A stretch of 64,000 nt of DNA from assembly GCA_934552855.1 (NCBI GenBank), contig CAKTEU010000008.1:1-64000 (forward strand). Reading direction: 5' to 3'. A program made the translations under genes and the position numbers. The notes below the pieces were generated by a model, which saw only the letters and a program-made list of their open reading frames with translations, did no database searches and was not told the DNA's origin. Source of the DNA: an uncultured Eubacteriales bacterium (GTDB lineage Bacteria > Bacillota > Clostridia > Oscillospirales > Acutalibacteraceae). The first letter of the stretch is position 1. Each line of letters opens with the position of its first letter. Shown here in pieces: positions 32,001 through 40,602 of this stretch.

Positions 32001-33405
32001 GCGAAAGATTTTTAAATTTTACGCTGAAAACGCTGCCTTTTTCTTTTTCGCTTTGAACCGAAACGGTTGCATTGTGAATTTCCGCAATCTCTTTGACAAA
32101 TGAAAGTCCAAGTCCCGTTCCGCCGCTGTTCCTTGAAGAATCTGCACGGTAAAAACGGTTCCAAATTTTTTCAAGCTCACTTTTTTCAATGCCGATTCCG
32201 TTGTCTTTGACCGAAAGAACAGCACCGTCTTTTTCCTTTTTGAGCGTAACAAGGATTGTTCCGTTTTCTTTTCCGTAACGGTATGCGTTTGAAATCAAAT
32301 TGACGGTGAGCCTTGAAAGCAGCTCAAAGTTGCCGTCAATATAAATCTTCGGCTCAATGTCAAATGAGAGGGCAATGCCTTTTTCGCCGATGAGTGCCAT
32401 GTCCTCGCAGATTGAGGAAACACATTCCGAAAGGTTCAGCTTTTCCTTTTTCACTTCTCCTGCACCCCGTTCAATTCTTGCAAAGGCAAGCATATCGCTT
32501 GTCAGAGAAGCCATTTTTTTGCTTTGGCGTTCAATCAACTCAAGTGCTTCAATGTATTCCTCGGCTGTGCGCCTTTCCTCAAGCGTATACTGGCACTGAG
32601 AAAAAATGACCGAAAGGGGAGTGCGAAGCTCGTGTGAAATGTCGCTCGTCAGTTGCTGTTCTTTGTTGAAGGAATCTTCAAGCCGTTCAAACATTGAATT
32701 GAACGATTTTGCAACACGGTGAATTTCATCGTCGCCTTCGCCGATTTCAATGCGTTTTGAAAGGTCGTTTCCGGTTCTGATGTCGTCTGCGGCGGCCGTA
32801 ATTTCAATAACGGGAGAAAGTGCACGCTTTGCGATTATATAGCCGCCTGCGATTGCAAAAAGAACAAGAAGCGGAATAAGCATAAGAACAATTTTGAAAA
32901 TTCTGTTCATTTGCGTAATGCTGTATTGTGAACTTACTGTTCCCCGAAGCCAGAGCGCTCCTGCACCGGAAAGCTTCAGTTCAATGTCATAAACATAAAA
33001 AGTTCCGTTCTCGGTTTTTGCCGATGAAACGAAGCGGTTTTTGAACGGTGGATTGCTTTCGCCGGAAAAAATTGAACTGTCGCCGTAAATAAGGCCGTTT
33101 TCATCATAAAGCGATGTTGTGATTCCGTTGACGCTTTTTAAAAAGTCGTCATCAATTTCAAGCCAGCCGTCTTTATATTCGAGGCATAAGTCATAAGGGT
33201 CATCAAATTCAAGCTTGTCATAATCGCTGTAAAATTCAACTTCATCAAGGTTGTTTTCAACCGTTTCAATAAGATTATCACGTATTCCCTTTTGAATGAC
33301 GGAACCGCTGACAAGAACCGTTGCAAGAACCGCAACGCAGGAAATGATAATGATTGCGGCGGAAAACCAGACCGTGATTTTTAATTTCAGCGTTTTTTTA
33401 ATCAT
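31996..33405 (-). CDS. Sensor histidine kinase of a two-component system
   Basis: A 469-residue membrane kinase. Two helices (about 9-33 and 173-195) enclose an extracellular sensor domain of about 140 residues that I do not recognise. Then come HAMP (about 195-248), the H-box SDISHELRTPLS with the phosphorylated His near residue 256, the N-box NLISNAYRYG, G1 DNGIGIE and G2 GGTGLGLS. It overlaps the response regulator gene by four bases (ATGA), so the two are translated together. Flanking PepSY genes suggest an envelope stimulus. Confidence 0.94.
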   Translation of the reverse strand: MIKKTLKLKITVWFSAAIIIISCVAVLATVLVSGSVIQKGIRDNLIETVENNLDEVEFYSDYDKLEFDDPYDLCLEYKDGWLEIDDDFLKSVNGITTSLYDENGLIYGDSSIFSGESNPPFKNRFVSSAKTENGTFYVYDIELKLSGAGALWLRGTVSSQYSITQMNRIFKIVLMLIPLLVLFAIAGGYIIAKRALSPVIEITAAADDIRTGNDLSKRIEIGEGDDEIHRVAKSFNSMFERLEDSFNKEQQLTSDISHELRTPLSVIFSQCQYTLEERRTAEEYIEALELIERQSKKMASLTSDMLAFARIERGAGEVKKEKLNLSECVSSICEDMALIGEKGIALSFDIEPKIYIDGNFELLSRLTVNLISNAYRYGKENGTILVTLKKEKDGAVLSVKDNGIGIEKSELEKIWNRFYRADSSRNSGGTGLGLSFVKEIAEIHNATVSVQSEKEKGSVFSVKFKNLSL

Positions 33406-34076
33406 TCTTCCTCCCGGATAACATATCCGCTTCCTCTTACGGTGTGAATCAGCTTTTTCTCAAAGCCGGAATCAATTTTTCTTCTAAGATAGCTTATATA
33501 AACGTCAATAACGTTTGTTCCGCCCTCATAATCAAAGTTCCAAATGTGGTTTTCAATTTTTTCTCTTGACAAAACTATGCCCTTGTTTCTGATCATGTAT
33601 TCGAGCATGGCATATTCCTTTGCCGAAAGGTCAATTGTTTTTCCGCCCCTTGAAACTTTTTTTGAAGCTGTATCAACCGAAAGGTCTCCGACCGAAAAAA
33701 CGTTTGAAGCGGCATTTGACGTTTTGCGAAGCATCGCTCTGATTCTTGCGCAAAATTCCTCAAACGAAAACGGCTTGATCAGATAGTCCGATGCGCCGCT
33801 GTCAAGTCCTTTCACTCTGTCGCTCACTGCGTCCTTTGCGGTGAGTAGAAGAACGGGAACTGTGTTGCCTTTTTCACGCAGTTCGTGAAGAAGCGTCAAC
33901 CCGTCCTTTTTCGGCATCATTATGTCAAGAATTATTCCGTCATATTCGGCAAAGGCAATGTGATCTTCCGCCTCCTCGCCGTCAAAGCAGCTGTCAACGC
34001 AGTAGCCCTCGGAGCGAAGCTTCAGCGAAATGATTTTATTAAGGTCTTTTTCGTCTTCAACAACCAAAAGTCTCAT
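33402..34076 (-). CDS. OmpR/PhoB family response regulator
   Basis: A 224-residue regulator: receiver domain (1-118) with acidic EDE, phospho-acceptor Asp51 in ILDIMMPK, Thr in LLTAKD and Lys in LIKPF; then a winged-helix DNA-binding domain (about 130-224) ending in VRGSGYVI. Such proteins bind pairs of direct repeats about 11 bp apart, as found before both adjacent PepSY genes. ATG 34076 is used; TTG at 34094 is in frame but unlikely. A TATAAT for this operon lies at 34108-34113 on the minus strand. Confidence 0.95.
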   Translation of the reverse strand: MRLLVVEDEKDLNKIISLKLRSEGYCVDSCFDGEEAEDHIAFAEYDGIILDIMMPKKDGLTLLHELREKGNTVPVLLLTAKDAVSDRVKGLDSGASDYLIKPFSFEEFCARIRAMLRKTSNAASNVFSVGDLSVDTASKKVSRGGKTIDLSAKEYAMLEYMIRNKGIVLSREKIENHIWNFDYEGGTNVIDVYISYLRRKIDSGFEKKLIHTVRGSGYVIREEE

Positions 34077-34126
34077 ACTAAACACCCGATCCAAAAAATT
34101 TTAACACATTATACCACATAACGGCA

Positions 34127-34167
34127 AAAAAAGAAAACGGGGCCGCCGCATTTTTTTACGGCAGCCC
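34127..34167 (-). terminator. Terminator of the two-domain PepSY gene
   Basis: Minus strand stem GGGCTGCCG/CGGCGGCCC (34159-34167 with 34140-34148) followed by a T-rich tract reaching 34127. Confidence 0.8.
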
Positions 34168-34184
34168 GAAAGTTTTAGGTTTGA

Positions 34185-34787
34185 TTATTTGTTGAAAAGT
34201 GCTTTGATTGCTGCAAAGAGCTTTTCAAAAAGGTTTGCAAAAAAGAGGTCTGAAAAATCAAAGTCTCTGTCTTTTTCAGCTTTGAGAATGTTTCCACTCA
34301 GAGCGTCGATGTCGTATTCGTAGTCATACTTTGCAGCGTGGAAGTCAACTTCGTACTTTGCAACGCCGTCGTCAAAGTCAAACTTAACCTGAACTTTTCT
34401 TGCGTCTGCTTCCTTAACTCCTGCTGCGGCAAAAGCGATTTCCTTTGCTTTTGCTTTTCCGATGTAAGCTGCGTCGGGGTCGGGAACGTTCACACCGTTT
34501 TTGTCGATTTCTGCTTTGAGAACTGCGCCGGTCTTTGCGTTGATGTCATAGCTGTATTCGGTTGAACCGAAGTAAAACTCAACTTCATAAACAGCAACGC
34601 CGTTTTCATAATCAAACTGGCAAGTCATGAACTTTGCGTCTGTTGCGGAAACGCCTGCGGCGGAAAGGGCAATCTCTTTTGCTTTTGCTTCGCCGATGTA
34701 GTTTGCACCGAAAGCTCCAAAAGCGGCAACGCTCATGCACATAAGGCAGACAAGTACGAGTGATACGATTTTCTTCATTGTTTTCAT
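34185..34787 (-). CDS. Exported protein with two PepSY-like domains
   Basis: A 200-residue secreted protein: signal peptide (about 1-28, ending AFGAFGA), two PepSY-like domains (about 30-97 and 108-175) with the same AKAKEIA-x-AAGV, FDYENGVAVYEVEF and Y-x-YDINA-x-G pattern as the three-domain paralogue, and an amphipathic C-terminal helix. It is placed upstream of the response regulator on the same strand but ended by its own terminator. AAAGGA sits nine bases before the ATG. Likely role: extracellular sensing partner or inhibitor linked to the two-component system (inference). Confidence 0.87.
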   Translation of the reverse strand: MKTMKKIVSLVLVCLMCMSVAAFGAFGANYIGEAKAKEIALSAAGVSATDAKFMTCQFDYENGVAVYEVEFYFGSTEYSYDINAKTGAVLKAEIDKNGVNVPDPDAAYIGKAKAKEIAFAAAGVKEADARKVQVKFDFDDGVAKYEVDFHAAKYDYEYDIDALSGNILKAEKDRDFDFSDLFFANLFEKLFAAIKALFNK

Positions 34788-34865
34788 GGGATTAATTCCT
34801 TTCTTAAATAAGTTTTTTTGATCAAGCGGGTGATTTTGTTTTTGTTTGCTTGATTCATTGTCTGC

Positions 34866-34899
34866 AGTATATATGGAAAATATTAGAATAAGATTAGAA
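34866..34899 (-). promoter_or_regulatory. PepSY promoter with 11-bp-spaced direct repeat (OmpR/PhoB type)
   Basis: Minus strand: TTCTAAT-CTTA-TTCTAAT, ten bases, then -10 TATACT (34866-34871). No good -35 is present; the proximal repeat occupies that position, as at activator-dependent promoters of the OmpR class. Confidence 0.65.
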
Positions 34900-34900
34900 C

Positions 34901-34929
34901 CGAAAAAACCGCCGAAAAATTTTTCGACG
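34901..34929 (-). terminator. Terminator of the GH20 gene
   Basis: Minus strand stem CGTCGAAAAA/TTTTTCGGCG (34910-34929) followed by GTTTTTT. Confidence 0.7.
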
Positions 34930-34941
34930 ATTTTTAAAACG

Positions 34942-36582
34942 TTACTTTTCTTCCTTTTTCTTTTTCAGTTCTCTGTTCTTTCTGACCTCACGGTATTGGT
35001 CGCTCATATTCCAAAGGTGAACCTCATGCTTTCTGTGAAGAAGTCCCTTCGGCATTGAAATTTCGTCTTCTGCATAGTTTACGCCGAGAGCTTTAAGCAT
35101 TCGCTTGTGATATTTGAGATTGGAGGAAAACAGATTTTTGTCTTTATCGTTTTTCTTTGACCAGCAGTCTTCCGAAAGGGCAAGCGCACGGGGAAAAAGC
35201 TGCATATCAAGCTTATCTCTGTCCGCAATCCACTCTGACCAAAGGTGGCCTTCCATTCCGAGAATTTGCTTTTCGCATTCTTCGGGAACAATTTTTTCCG
35301 TCGGCTCAAAGTTATATGTGTTCCAAAGCGGATACTGACAATAGCACATATCAAAATAGAACGCCTGGTGCTTGCTGATAATCATTTCACGACCCTTTTT
35401 GAGTTCACGAAGAACGTTTTTGTCGGTTTTCGGTGTCCAGTATTGACCGACAACGGAAGTGTCAAGGTTGCCCGCAGCGAGTGCTTCGTTCCAAACAATG
35501 AGCGTTTTCCCTTTTTCTTTGAGATGGGCGGCAATGCGGTTGTTGAAGTAGCCTTGAAGTTCTTCGGTATTTGAAAGGTTGTTTTCCTTCATGCGTTTTT
35601 GACATTCGGGACATTTTTTCCATTCGTCCTTCGGTGCTTCGTCGCCGCCGATGTGAAAGTATTTTGCCGGGAAAAGCTCGGCAACTTCGTCAATAACATT
35701 AAAGATAAATTCATAAGTGCTTTCTTTTCCGGCGCAGGCGGAACGGTTCCAGTCACGCCAGTGCATTTTGAACGGTACGGTTCCTCCGAAGAACCAGTGA
35801 ACCTCGCACGGAATATCACGGCAGCCGAGCCAATTATATGAAGCCATTGCGGCGGCAAAATGCGCCGGCATGTCAATTTCGGGGATAATCGTGATATTGA
35901 GCTTTTGAGCGTATGCAACAATATCTTTGATTTGCTCTTGTGTATAAAAGCCCCCGTAAGGCTTACCCTCAAAATCGGTTGAATGCCAGCCGTGAATGCC
36001 GGTGTCCTTTCTTTTTGAACCGATTTCGGTCAAAAGCGGAAATTTTTTGATTTCGATTCGCCAACCTTGGTCGTCGGTGAGGTGCCAGTGAAGAACGTTG
36101 AGTTTGTAAAAGGCCATAAGCCTCAAAAGGCGTTTGACGGTTTCCCCGCCGAAAAAGTGGCGTGATTCGTCAAGTTGAACGCCTCTGTAACGAAAACGGG
36201 GCTTATCAAAAATTTCAAAGCAGGGGATTTTGATTTTGCCGCCTAAATCTTCTTTGCCGAAAAATGTAATTTGCCTGAGAGAGACTGCCGCATAAAGAAT
36301 GCCTGCGTCTGTGCTTGAAAAAACGGTCAATGCTTTTTCTGTGCATTCAATTCGGTAAGCCTCATTTGGCAAAATGCGGTTAAAAACAAGTCTTATATCC
36401 GCACTTTCGGGGTTGTCCGTTTTTTTGAAAAAGCTGCTTTCCTTTGAAAACGGAAAAGCAAAGAAAAAGTTTTCGGCGTTCACTTCAAATTCTTTTGATA
36501 TATAGATCGTTGAGTTTTCGTCAATTTGTTTAAATCCGTTTTTTTCAATTAGTTCATACGGTTTAGGAATGATCTTTATCAT
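34942..36582 (-). CDS. Glycoside hydrolase family 20 beta-N-acetylhexosaminidase
   Basis: A 546-residue enzyme removing terminal beta-linked GlcNAc or GalNAc. An N-terminal alpha/beta Glyco_hydro_20b domain (about 1-125) precedes the TIM barrel. HWHLTDDQGWRIEI and HIGGDEAP carry the substrate-assisted catalytic Asp-Glu pair (about residue 313); IVWNEAL follows. There is no signal peptide, so it acts on imported oligosaccharides or recycled cell wall/mucin fragments. ATG 36582 follows AAAGGAAG; the longer ORF to 36654 lacks a site. A promoter and an operator-like palindrome lie just upstream. Confidence 0.93.
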   Translation of the reverse strand: MIKIIPKPYELIEKNGFKQIDENSTIYISKEFEVNAENFFFAFPFSKESSFFKKTDNPESADIRLVFNRILPNEAYRIECTEKALTVFSSTDAGILYAAVSLRQITFFGKEDLGGKIKIPCFEIFDKPRFRYRGVQLDESRHFFGGETVKRLLRLMAFYKLNVLHWHLTDDQGWRIEIKKFPLLTEIGSKRKDTGIHGWHSTDFEGKPYGGFYTQEQIKDIVAYAQKLNITIIPEIDMPAHFAAAMASYNWLGCRDIPCEVHWFFGGTVPFKMHWRDWNRSACAGKESTYEFIFNVIDEVAELFPAKYFHIGGDEAPKDEWKKCPECQKRMKENNLSNTEELQGYFNNRIAAHLKEKGKTLIVWNEALAAGNLDTSVVGQYWTPKTDKNVLRELKKGREMIISKHQAFYFDMCYCQYPLWNTYNFEPTEKIVPEECEKQILGMEGHLWSEWIADRDKLDMQLFPRALALSEDCWSKKNDKDKNLFSSNLKYHKRMLKALGVNYAEDEISMPKGLLHRKHEVHLWNMSDQYREVRKNRELKKKKEEK

Positions 36583-36610
36583 GTGTATGCTTCCTTTCGT
36601 AATCTCCGTG

Positions 36611-36664
36611 ATACAGTTTTTGCTGTATATCTGATATTTTACTATATTTTTCAAGAATTTTCAA
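36611..36664 (-). promoter_or_regulatory. GH20 promoter with operator-like palindrome
   Basis: Minus strand TTGAAA (36659-36664), 17-base spacer and TAAAAT (36636-36641). A palindrome ATACAG-N6-CTGTAT (36611-36628) starts seven bases downstream, overlapping the transcription start, as a repressor site would. The rest of the gap 36665-36843 is AT-rich with nothing recognised. Confidence 0.55.
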
Positions 36665-36843
36665 TGAACAGGCGGTTAAAAAACAAGGTGAAAAAGCTTT
36701 ATTACAAAACAGTAACCTAATCTTAAGAAATTCTTGAAGATTTTTTATTGTACTTTTAATTATTTAAGGTTAGAATACCCTTTGGTCAATTGAAAAAAGC
36801 GACACGTTTTGACAGATTTTTGACAAATTATACACGTCTTATT

Positions 36844-36873
36844 TTGAAATGCCGCAAAAAGCAAAGATATAAT
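36844..36873 (+). promoter_or_regulatory. Promoter of the MBOAT/SGNH pair
   Basis: TTGAAA at 36844-36849, an 18-base spacer and TATAAT at 36868-36873. Confidence 0.6.
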
Positions 36874-36943
36874 AACGGAAACTGACTTTTGTGTTAAAAA
36901 AAACAACGTATAAAACAAATGACAGATAAAGGAGCGTGAGAAA

Positions 36944-38578
36944 ATGAAGCTTTCCGAACTTTTGCTCGCCGGAAGATATTCCGAGCTTACATCATATTTT
37001 TCAAACGCATATTTATATTTCTTTTTGCCGGTGTGCATTGCTGCTTATTGCCTTATGCCTAAGCGGGCAAAAAAATTTTTTCTTCTTGCCGCAAGCATGG
37101 GTTTTTTCTGGCTCATCAGCGGAAAACTCATTCTTTTTCTTCTTTTCACAATTTTGTCGGTTCATCATTTTGCACTTTGGCTTGACCGGATAAACGGCCA
37201 AAAAAACGCTGCGCTCAAAGAGGCCGAAAAAGAAAATCGAAAAGAGGTTAAAAGACTTTTTCAAAAAAAGAGCCGCCTTGTTCTTTCTTTTGCCGTTATT
37301 ATTCATATCGGCGCACTTCTTGCAATAAAATATTCGCCGTTTTTCACCGGAAACATAAACAGCATACTAAGGTTTTTCGGCTCTTCGCTGATTCTTGAAA
37401 TTCCGAAGTTTGTAATGCCTGTCGGTATTTCGTTTTTTACGCTTCAGGCGGTGTCATATCTTGTTGACGTTTACAGAGGAGTTGTTCCGGCAGACGAAAA
37501 CATATTTCGCCTTGGGCTTTTCATTTCGTTTTTTCCTCAAATTGTTGAAGGACCTATTTGCCGCTACGGTCAAACGGCAAACGAACTTTGGAACGTTAAA
37601 AAAATTGATTACAACAACCTTTTGCTCGGACTGACAAGAATTCTTTACGGTTACATGAAAAAGCTTGTTGTTGCCGACAGGCTCAATCCATTGGTTCAGG
37701 AACTTTTTAACAATTACAAAAATTACAGCGGTCCCATGCTCGCTTTCGGTGCGCTTTGTTACACCGTTCAGCTTTATATGGACTTTTCCGGAACAATGGA
37801 CGCTGTTTTGGGTACTGCTAAAATTTTTGGTGTGTCGTTGCCGGAAAACTTTCAACGTCCGTTTTTTTCAAAAAGCATCTCGGAGTTTTGGCAGCGTTGG
37901 CACATCACGCTCGGCACCTGGTTCAAGGATTATATTTTCTATCCCGTAACAATGTCAAAGCCGATGAAAAACCTTACATCTTCGGCAAGAAAAAAACTCG
38001 GCAACCATTTCGGCCCGCTTGTTGCCGGCGCAATTGCACTTTTTTGCGTTTGGTTTTCAAACGGACTGTGGCACGGTGCGGCATGGAGTTATATCTTTTT
38101 CGGAATGTATCATTTTGTGCTGATACTTCTGGGAAATATCTTTTTGCCGCTTTCAAAGGCGGTTTGCGAAAAATTAAGGCTTACGCAGGAAAACAAGGCC
38201 TTCCGTGTTTTTCAAATTCTCAGAACGTGTGTGCTTGTTGTGATTGGCGAACTTTTTTTCCGTGCAAACGGGCTTCGTGCCGGGCTTTCAATGTTCAAAA
38301 TTATGCTGACCGATATAAGATTTGTTCCGATTAGTAAAGAAACTCTTATGCCGCTCGGGGTTGATGTTCAGGATCTTTTGATTGTTTTTGTTGTTGTCAT
38401 TGTTGTTTTTTCTGTCGGCATTATGAGAGAAAAAGGCATTGACGTTCAAAGGAATGTCTGTCAAAAAAATATCGCCGTGCGCTGGGTGGTTCTTCTTGCT
38501 TTAATTATGTTCATTGTTATTTTCGGTGCATACGGTCCCGGATATATTCCGGTTGACCCGATGTATGCCGAATTTTAA
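36944..38578 (+). CDS. MBOAT family O-acyltransferase (AlgI/DltB-like)
   Basis: A 544-residue polytopic membrane protein with about ten or more helices. MBOAT signatures are present: VMPVGISFFTLQAVSYLVDVYRG, SISEFWQRWHITLGTWFKDYIFYP and the catalytic His in FSNGLWHGAAW (about residue 378). Such proteins pass acetyl or acyl groups across the membrane for O-acylation of surface polysaccharide or teichoic acid. It is followed 15 bases later by an SGNH-fold protein, the usual partner (as AlgI with AlgJ/X, or DltB with DltD). GGAG precedes the ATG. Confidence 0.93.
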   Translation: MKLSELLLAGRYSELTSYFSNAYLYFFLPVCIAAYCLMPKRAKKFFLLAASMGFFWLISGKLILFLLFTILSVHHFALWLDRINGQKNAALKEAEKENRKEVKRLFQKKSRLVLSFAVIIHIGALLAIKYSPFFTGNINSILRFFGSSLILEIPKFVMPVGISFFTLQAVSYLVDVYRGVVPADENIFRLGLFISFFPQIVEGPICRYGQTANELWNVKKIDYNNLLLGLTRILYGYMKKLVVADRLNPLVQELFNNYKNYSGPMLAFGALCYTVQLYMDFSGTMDAVLGTAKIFGVSLPENFQRPFFSKSISEFWQRWHITLGTWFKDYIFYPVTMSKPMKNLTSSARKKLGNHFGPLVAGAIALFCVWFSNGLWHGAAWSYIFFGMYHFVLILLGNIFLPLSKAVCEKLRLTQENKAFRVFQILRTCVLVVIGELFFRANGLRAGLSMFKIMLTDIRFVPISKETLMPLGVDVQDLLIVFVVVIVVFSVGIMREKGIDVQRNVCQKNIAVRWVVLLALIMFIVIFGAYGPGYIPVDPMYAEF

Positions 38579-38593
38579 AAGGGGGTGCACTCT

Positions 38594-39553
38594 GTGAAAA
38601 AACAGGCAAAAACAGCCGCAAGAATCATATGTTTTGCGCTGGTACTTTTTGTTTTGCTTTTTGGTGCGTCGTTGCTTTTTGAACCAAAAAGCAACACGAA
38701 GGATGCCGGAATGCTTGACTCAACCGCAAACGGAATTTTGAGCGAGCCGAAAAACACAATAGATGTTTTGATAATCGGCGACAGCGAAGCCTACAGCGCA
38801 TTCATTCCGCTCAAAATTTGGAAAGACCATGGGTTTACACCTTATGTTTGTGCAACCTCGGCACAGATTCTTTGCTATTCTTATGAATTTCTTGAAAAAA
38901 CATTTCAAAATCAGAGACCGAAAGTGGTTATGCTTGAAACGAATGCAATTTATCGTTCATTCACTTATTCGGATGTGCTGATGCAAAAACTTTCCGAAAA
39001 GCTTTCGGTTTTTCGTTATCATAACCGTTGGAAAACGCTCAGCTTTCGTGACTGGTCGTTTGGCGTTGACCTTTCAAACACCGAAATCAACAAGGGATAT
39101 ATCTATAACAACAAAATAAGTCCGGCTGATGCAAAGGGATATATGCGCCCGACAAAGATGAAAGAACGCTTTCCTGATAAGAACAGAGCATACGCTGAAA
39201 AAATAAACAAGCTTTGCGAGAGCAACGGTGCAAAGCTTGTTCTTGTCAGCACGCCGAGCGTTAAAAACTGGGACATGAGAAAGCACAATGCAATTGATGA
39301 ATTTTCAAGCCGGCTCGGCTGCGACTATATTGACATGAACGCACTGAGAAAAGAAATTTGTATTGACTGGAGTACCGACACAAGGGACAAAGGCGACCAC
39401 ATGAATTTTGACGGTGCGCTGAAAGTTTCTTCTTTCCTTGGAAATTATCTTGAAAAACTCGACGTTTTTGAAGATAAACGAAATAACAAAGATTATGCTC
39501 AATGGAATAATGCCGTGAAAACATTCACCGAAAGCATTGGAAAAGAGCTTTAA
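38594..39553 (+). CDS. Membrane-anchored SGNH-like protein, partner of the MBOAT acyltransferase
   Basis: A 319-residue protein with an N-terminal anchor (about 9-30) and an extracellular SGNH/DHHW-like domain. The nucleophile block is GDSEAYSAF (Ser near residue 63) and the terminal Asp-His pair is in KGDHMNFDG (about residue 268), as in AlgJ/AlgX and DltD-type proteins that transfer the acyl group to the glycan. Start is GTG 38594: GGGGG (38581-38585) lies eight bases upstream. An upstream in-frame GTG at 38585 overlaps that site. The acyl acceptor is unknown. Confidence 0.8.
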   Translation: MKKQAKTAARIICFALVLFVLLFGASLLFEPKSNTKDAGMLDSTANGILSEPKNTIDVLIIGDSEAYSAFIPLKIWKDHGFTPYVCATSAQILCYSYEFLEKTFQNQRPKVVMLETNAIYRSFTYSDVLMQKLSEKLSVFRYHNRWKTLSFRDWSFGVDLSNTEINKGYIYNNKISPADAKGYMRPTKMKERFPDKNRAYAEKINKLCESNGAKLVLVSTPSVKNWDMRKHNAIDEFSSRLGCDYIDMNALRKEICIDWSTDTRDKGDHMNFDGALKVSSFLGNYLEKLDVFEDKRNNKDYAQWNNAVKTFTESIGKEL

Positions 39554-39565
39554 GGTTTTGAATCC

Positions 39566-39604
39566 AAAAAGGCCGCAATCGGATATTCTTGTCCGATTGC
39601 GGCC
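39566..39604. terminator. Terminator between convergent genes
   Basis: A perfect 13-bp stem, GGCCGCAATCGGA (39571-39583) with TCCGATTGCGGCC (39592-39604). The minus strand side ends in TTTTT. Confidence 0.8.
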
Positions 39605-39696
39605 GACGTATTTGATATTGCAAATAGGCTTCTGCTTTGCAGAGGATGTTCAATTACACAAAGTGCGCTTATCTATAACGCAGTCAACCGGTGAGA

Positions 39697-40581
39697 TTAT
39701 TCTGATGCATCGGTGCTGCTTTTATATTCCTCGGTATCCTTTATATTTGTGGGTGTTGTATATTTGTTTCCGCCCCAGACATATGTTGAGCCGTCATCCG
39801 TGTCGGCATAAACAAAACGCATATCCTCCGAGCAGTAAACGTTTACACACCGATCAAGAACCGGATACGGAACTTCAACGATATCTTCAAGCAACTGCGG
39901 AAACCCTGTGCCTTTTTTTCCGTTGCCTATTTGTCCGCTTGAGTTATCTCCGCACATATATAAGGTGCCGTCCGGGTCGATCCAGGCCGACGTGCACATT
40001 ATGGCTTTGATCGTTTTTGCTTCTTCAACAATTTTTGTCGGCGTAATGATTTGGTCAACAATTTCCGTGCTTTGGCAGTTCAGACTTTCTCCCCAGAACC
40101 AAACACTGTTATCGTTTTTCAGTGCAAGGGCAAAACGGCAACCGAGCGATATGCTCTTGCAGTCATCAAACAACAAAACAGGTTCGATTACCTCGCCGTC
40201 TCTGTCTTCGTAATCTGTTCGTATTTGCAAAACGCCGCCTTCTTTTCTGCCCATTCCGTAAACCTTGCCGTCCGTTGTCAAATAAAGCAAAGCAGCTGTG
40301 CAAGCGTCAAACATCTTCACGTTTTCCGCTATTTTTACCCATTCGTCATAATGCTCTTTTTCTCCGAGAATACCCTCATAGTTTGCGCCTTTTCCGTAAA
40401 GCACATTGTTTTCAAGCTTGTAAATTCTTCCCGCGTCTTCAATAACAGTAGCTTCGGTTACGACTGAACTTATGGACTCGGCCGAATTGTTTGTATCATC
40501 TGTCAAACCACTTTGATTATCACAGCCGACAAGTGACAAAACAAAAATCAGCAATAAAACTGCACTGATAATTTTTTTCAT
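39697..40581 (-). CDS. Lipoprotein with RCC1-like repeats
   Basis: A 294-residue lipoprotein: signal and lipobox LVGC (Cys near residue 19), a Ser/Thr-rich spacer, then repeats of the RCC1 beta-propeller kind. Repeat cores read LTTDGKVYGMGR, LKNDNSVWFWGES, DPDGTLYMCGDNSSGQIGNG and DDGSTYVWGG. Four or five repeats are visible, fewer than the seven of a full propeller, so the fold may be partial or degenerate. Surface-exposed; ligand unknown. GGAGGG precedes the ATG. It is followed downstream by a strong terminator and preceded by the flavodoxin gene 21 bases away on the same strand. Confidence 0.82.
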   Translation of the reverse strand: MKKIISAVLLLIFVLSLVGCDNQSGLTDDTNNSAESISSVVTEATVIEDAGRIYKLENNVLYGKGANYEGILGEKEHYDEWVKIAENVKMFDACTAALLYLTTDGKVYGMGRKEGGVLQIRTDYEDRDGEVIEPVLLFDDCKSISLGCRFALALKNDNSVWFWGESLNCQSTEIVDQIITPTKIVEEAKTIKAIMCTSAWIDPDGTLYMCGDNSSGQIGNGKKGTGFPQLLEDIVEVPYPVLDRCVNVYCSEDMRFVYADTDDGSTYVWGGNKYTTPTNIKDTEEYKSSTDASE

Positions 40582-40602
40582 AACAAGCCCTCCGTTTGTG
40601 AT

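Noticed and set aside
39697..40581. Full eukaryote-like RCC1 propeller acquired by transfer
   Set aside because: Only four or five weak repeats are visible in a normal bacterial lipoprotein; transfer cannot be argued from this.
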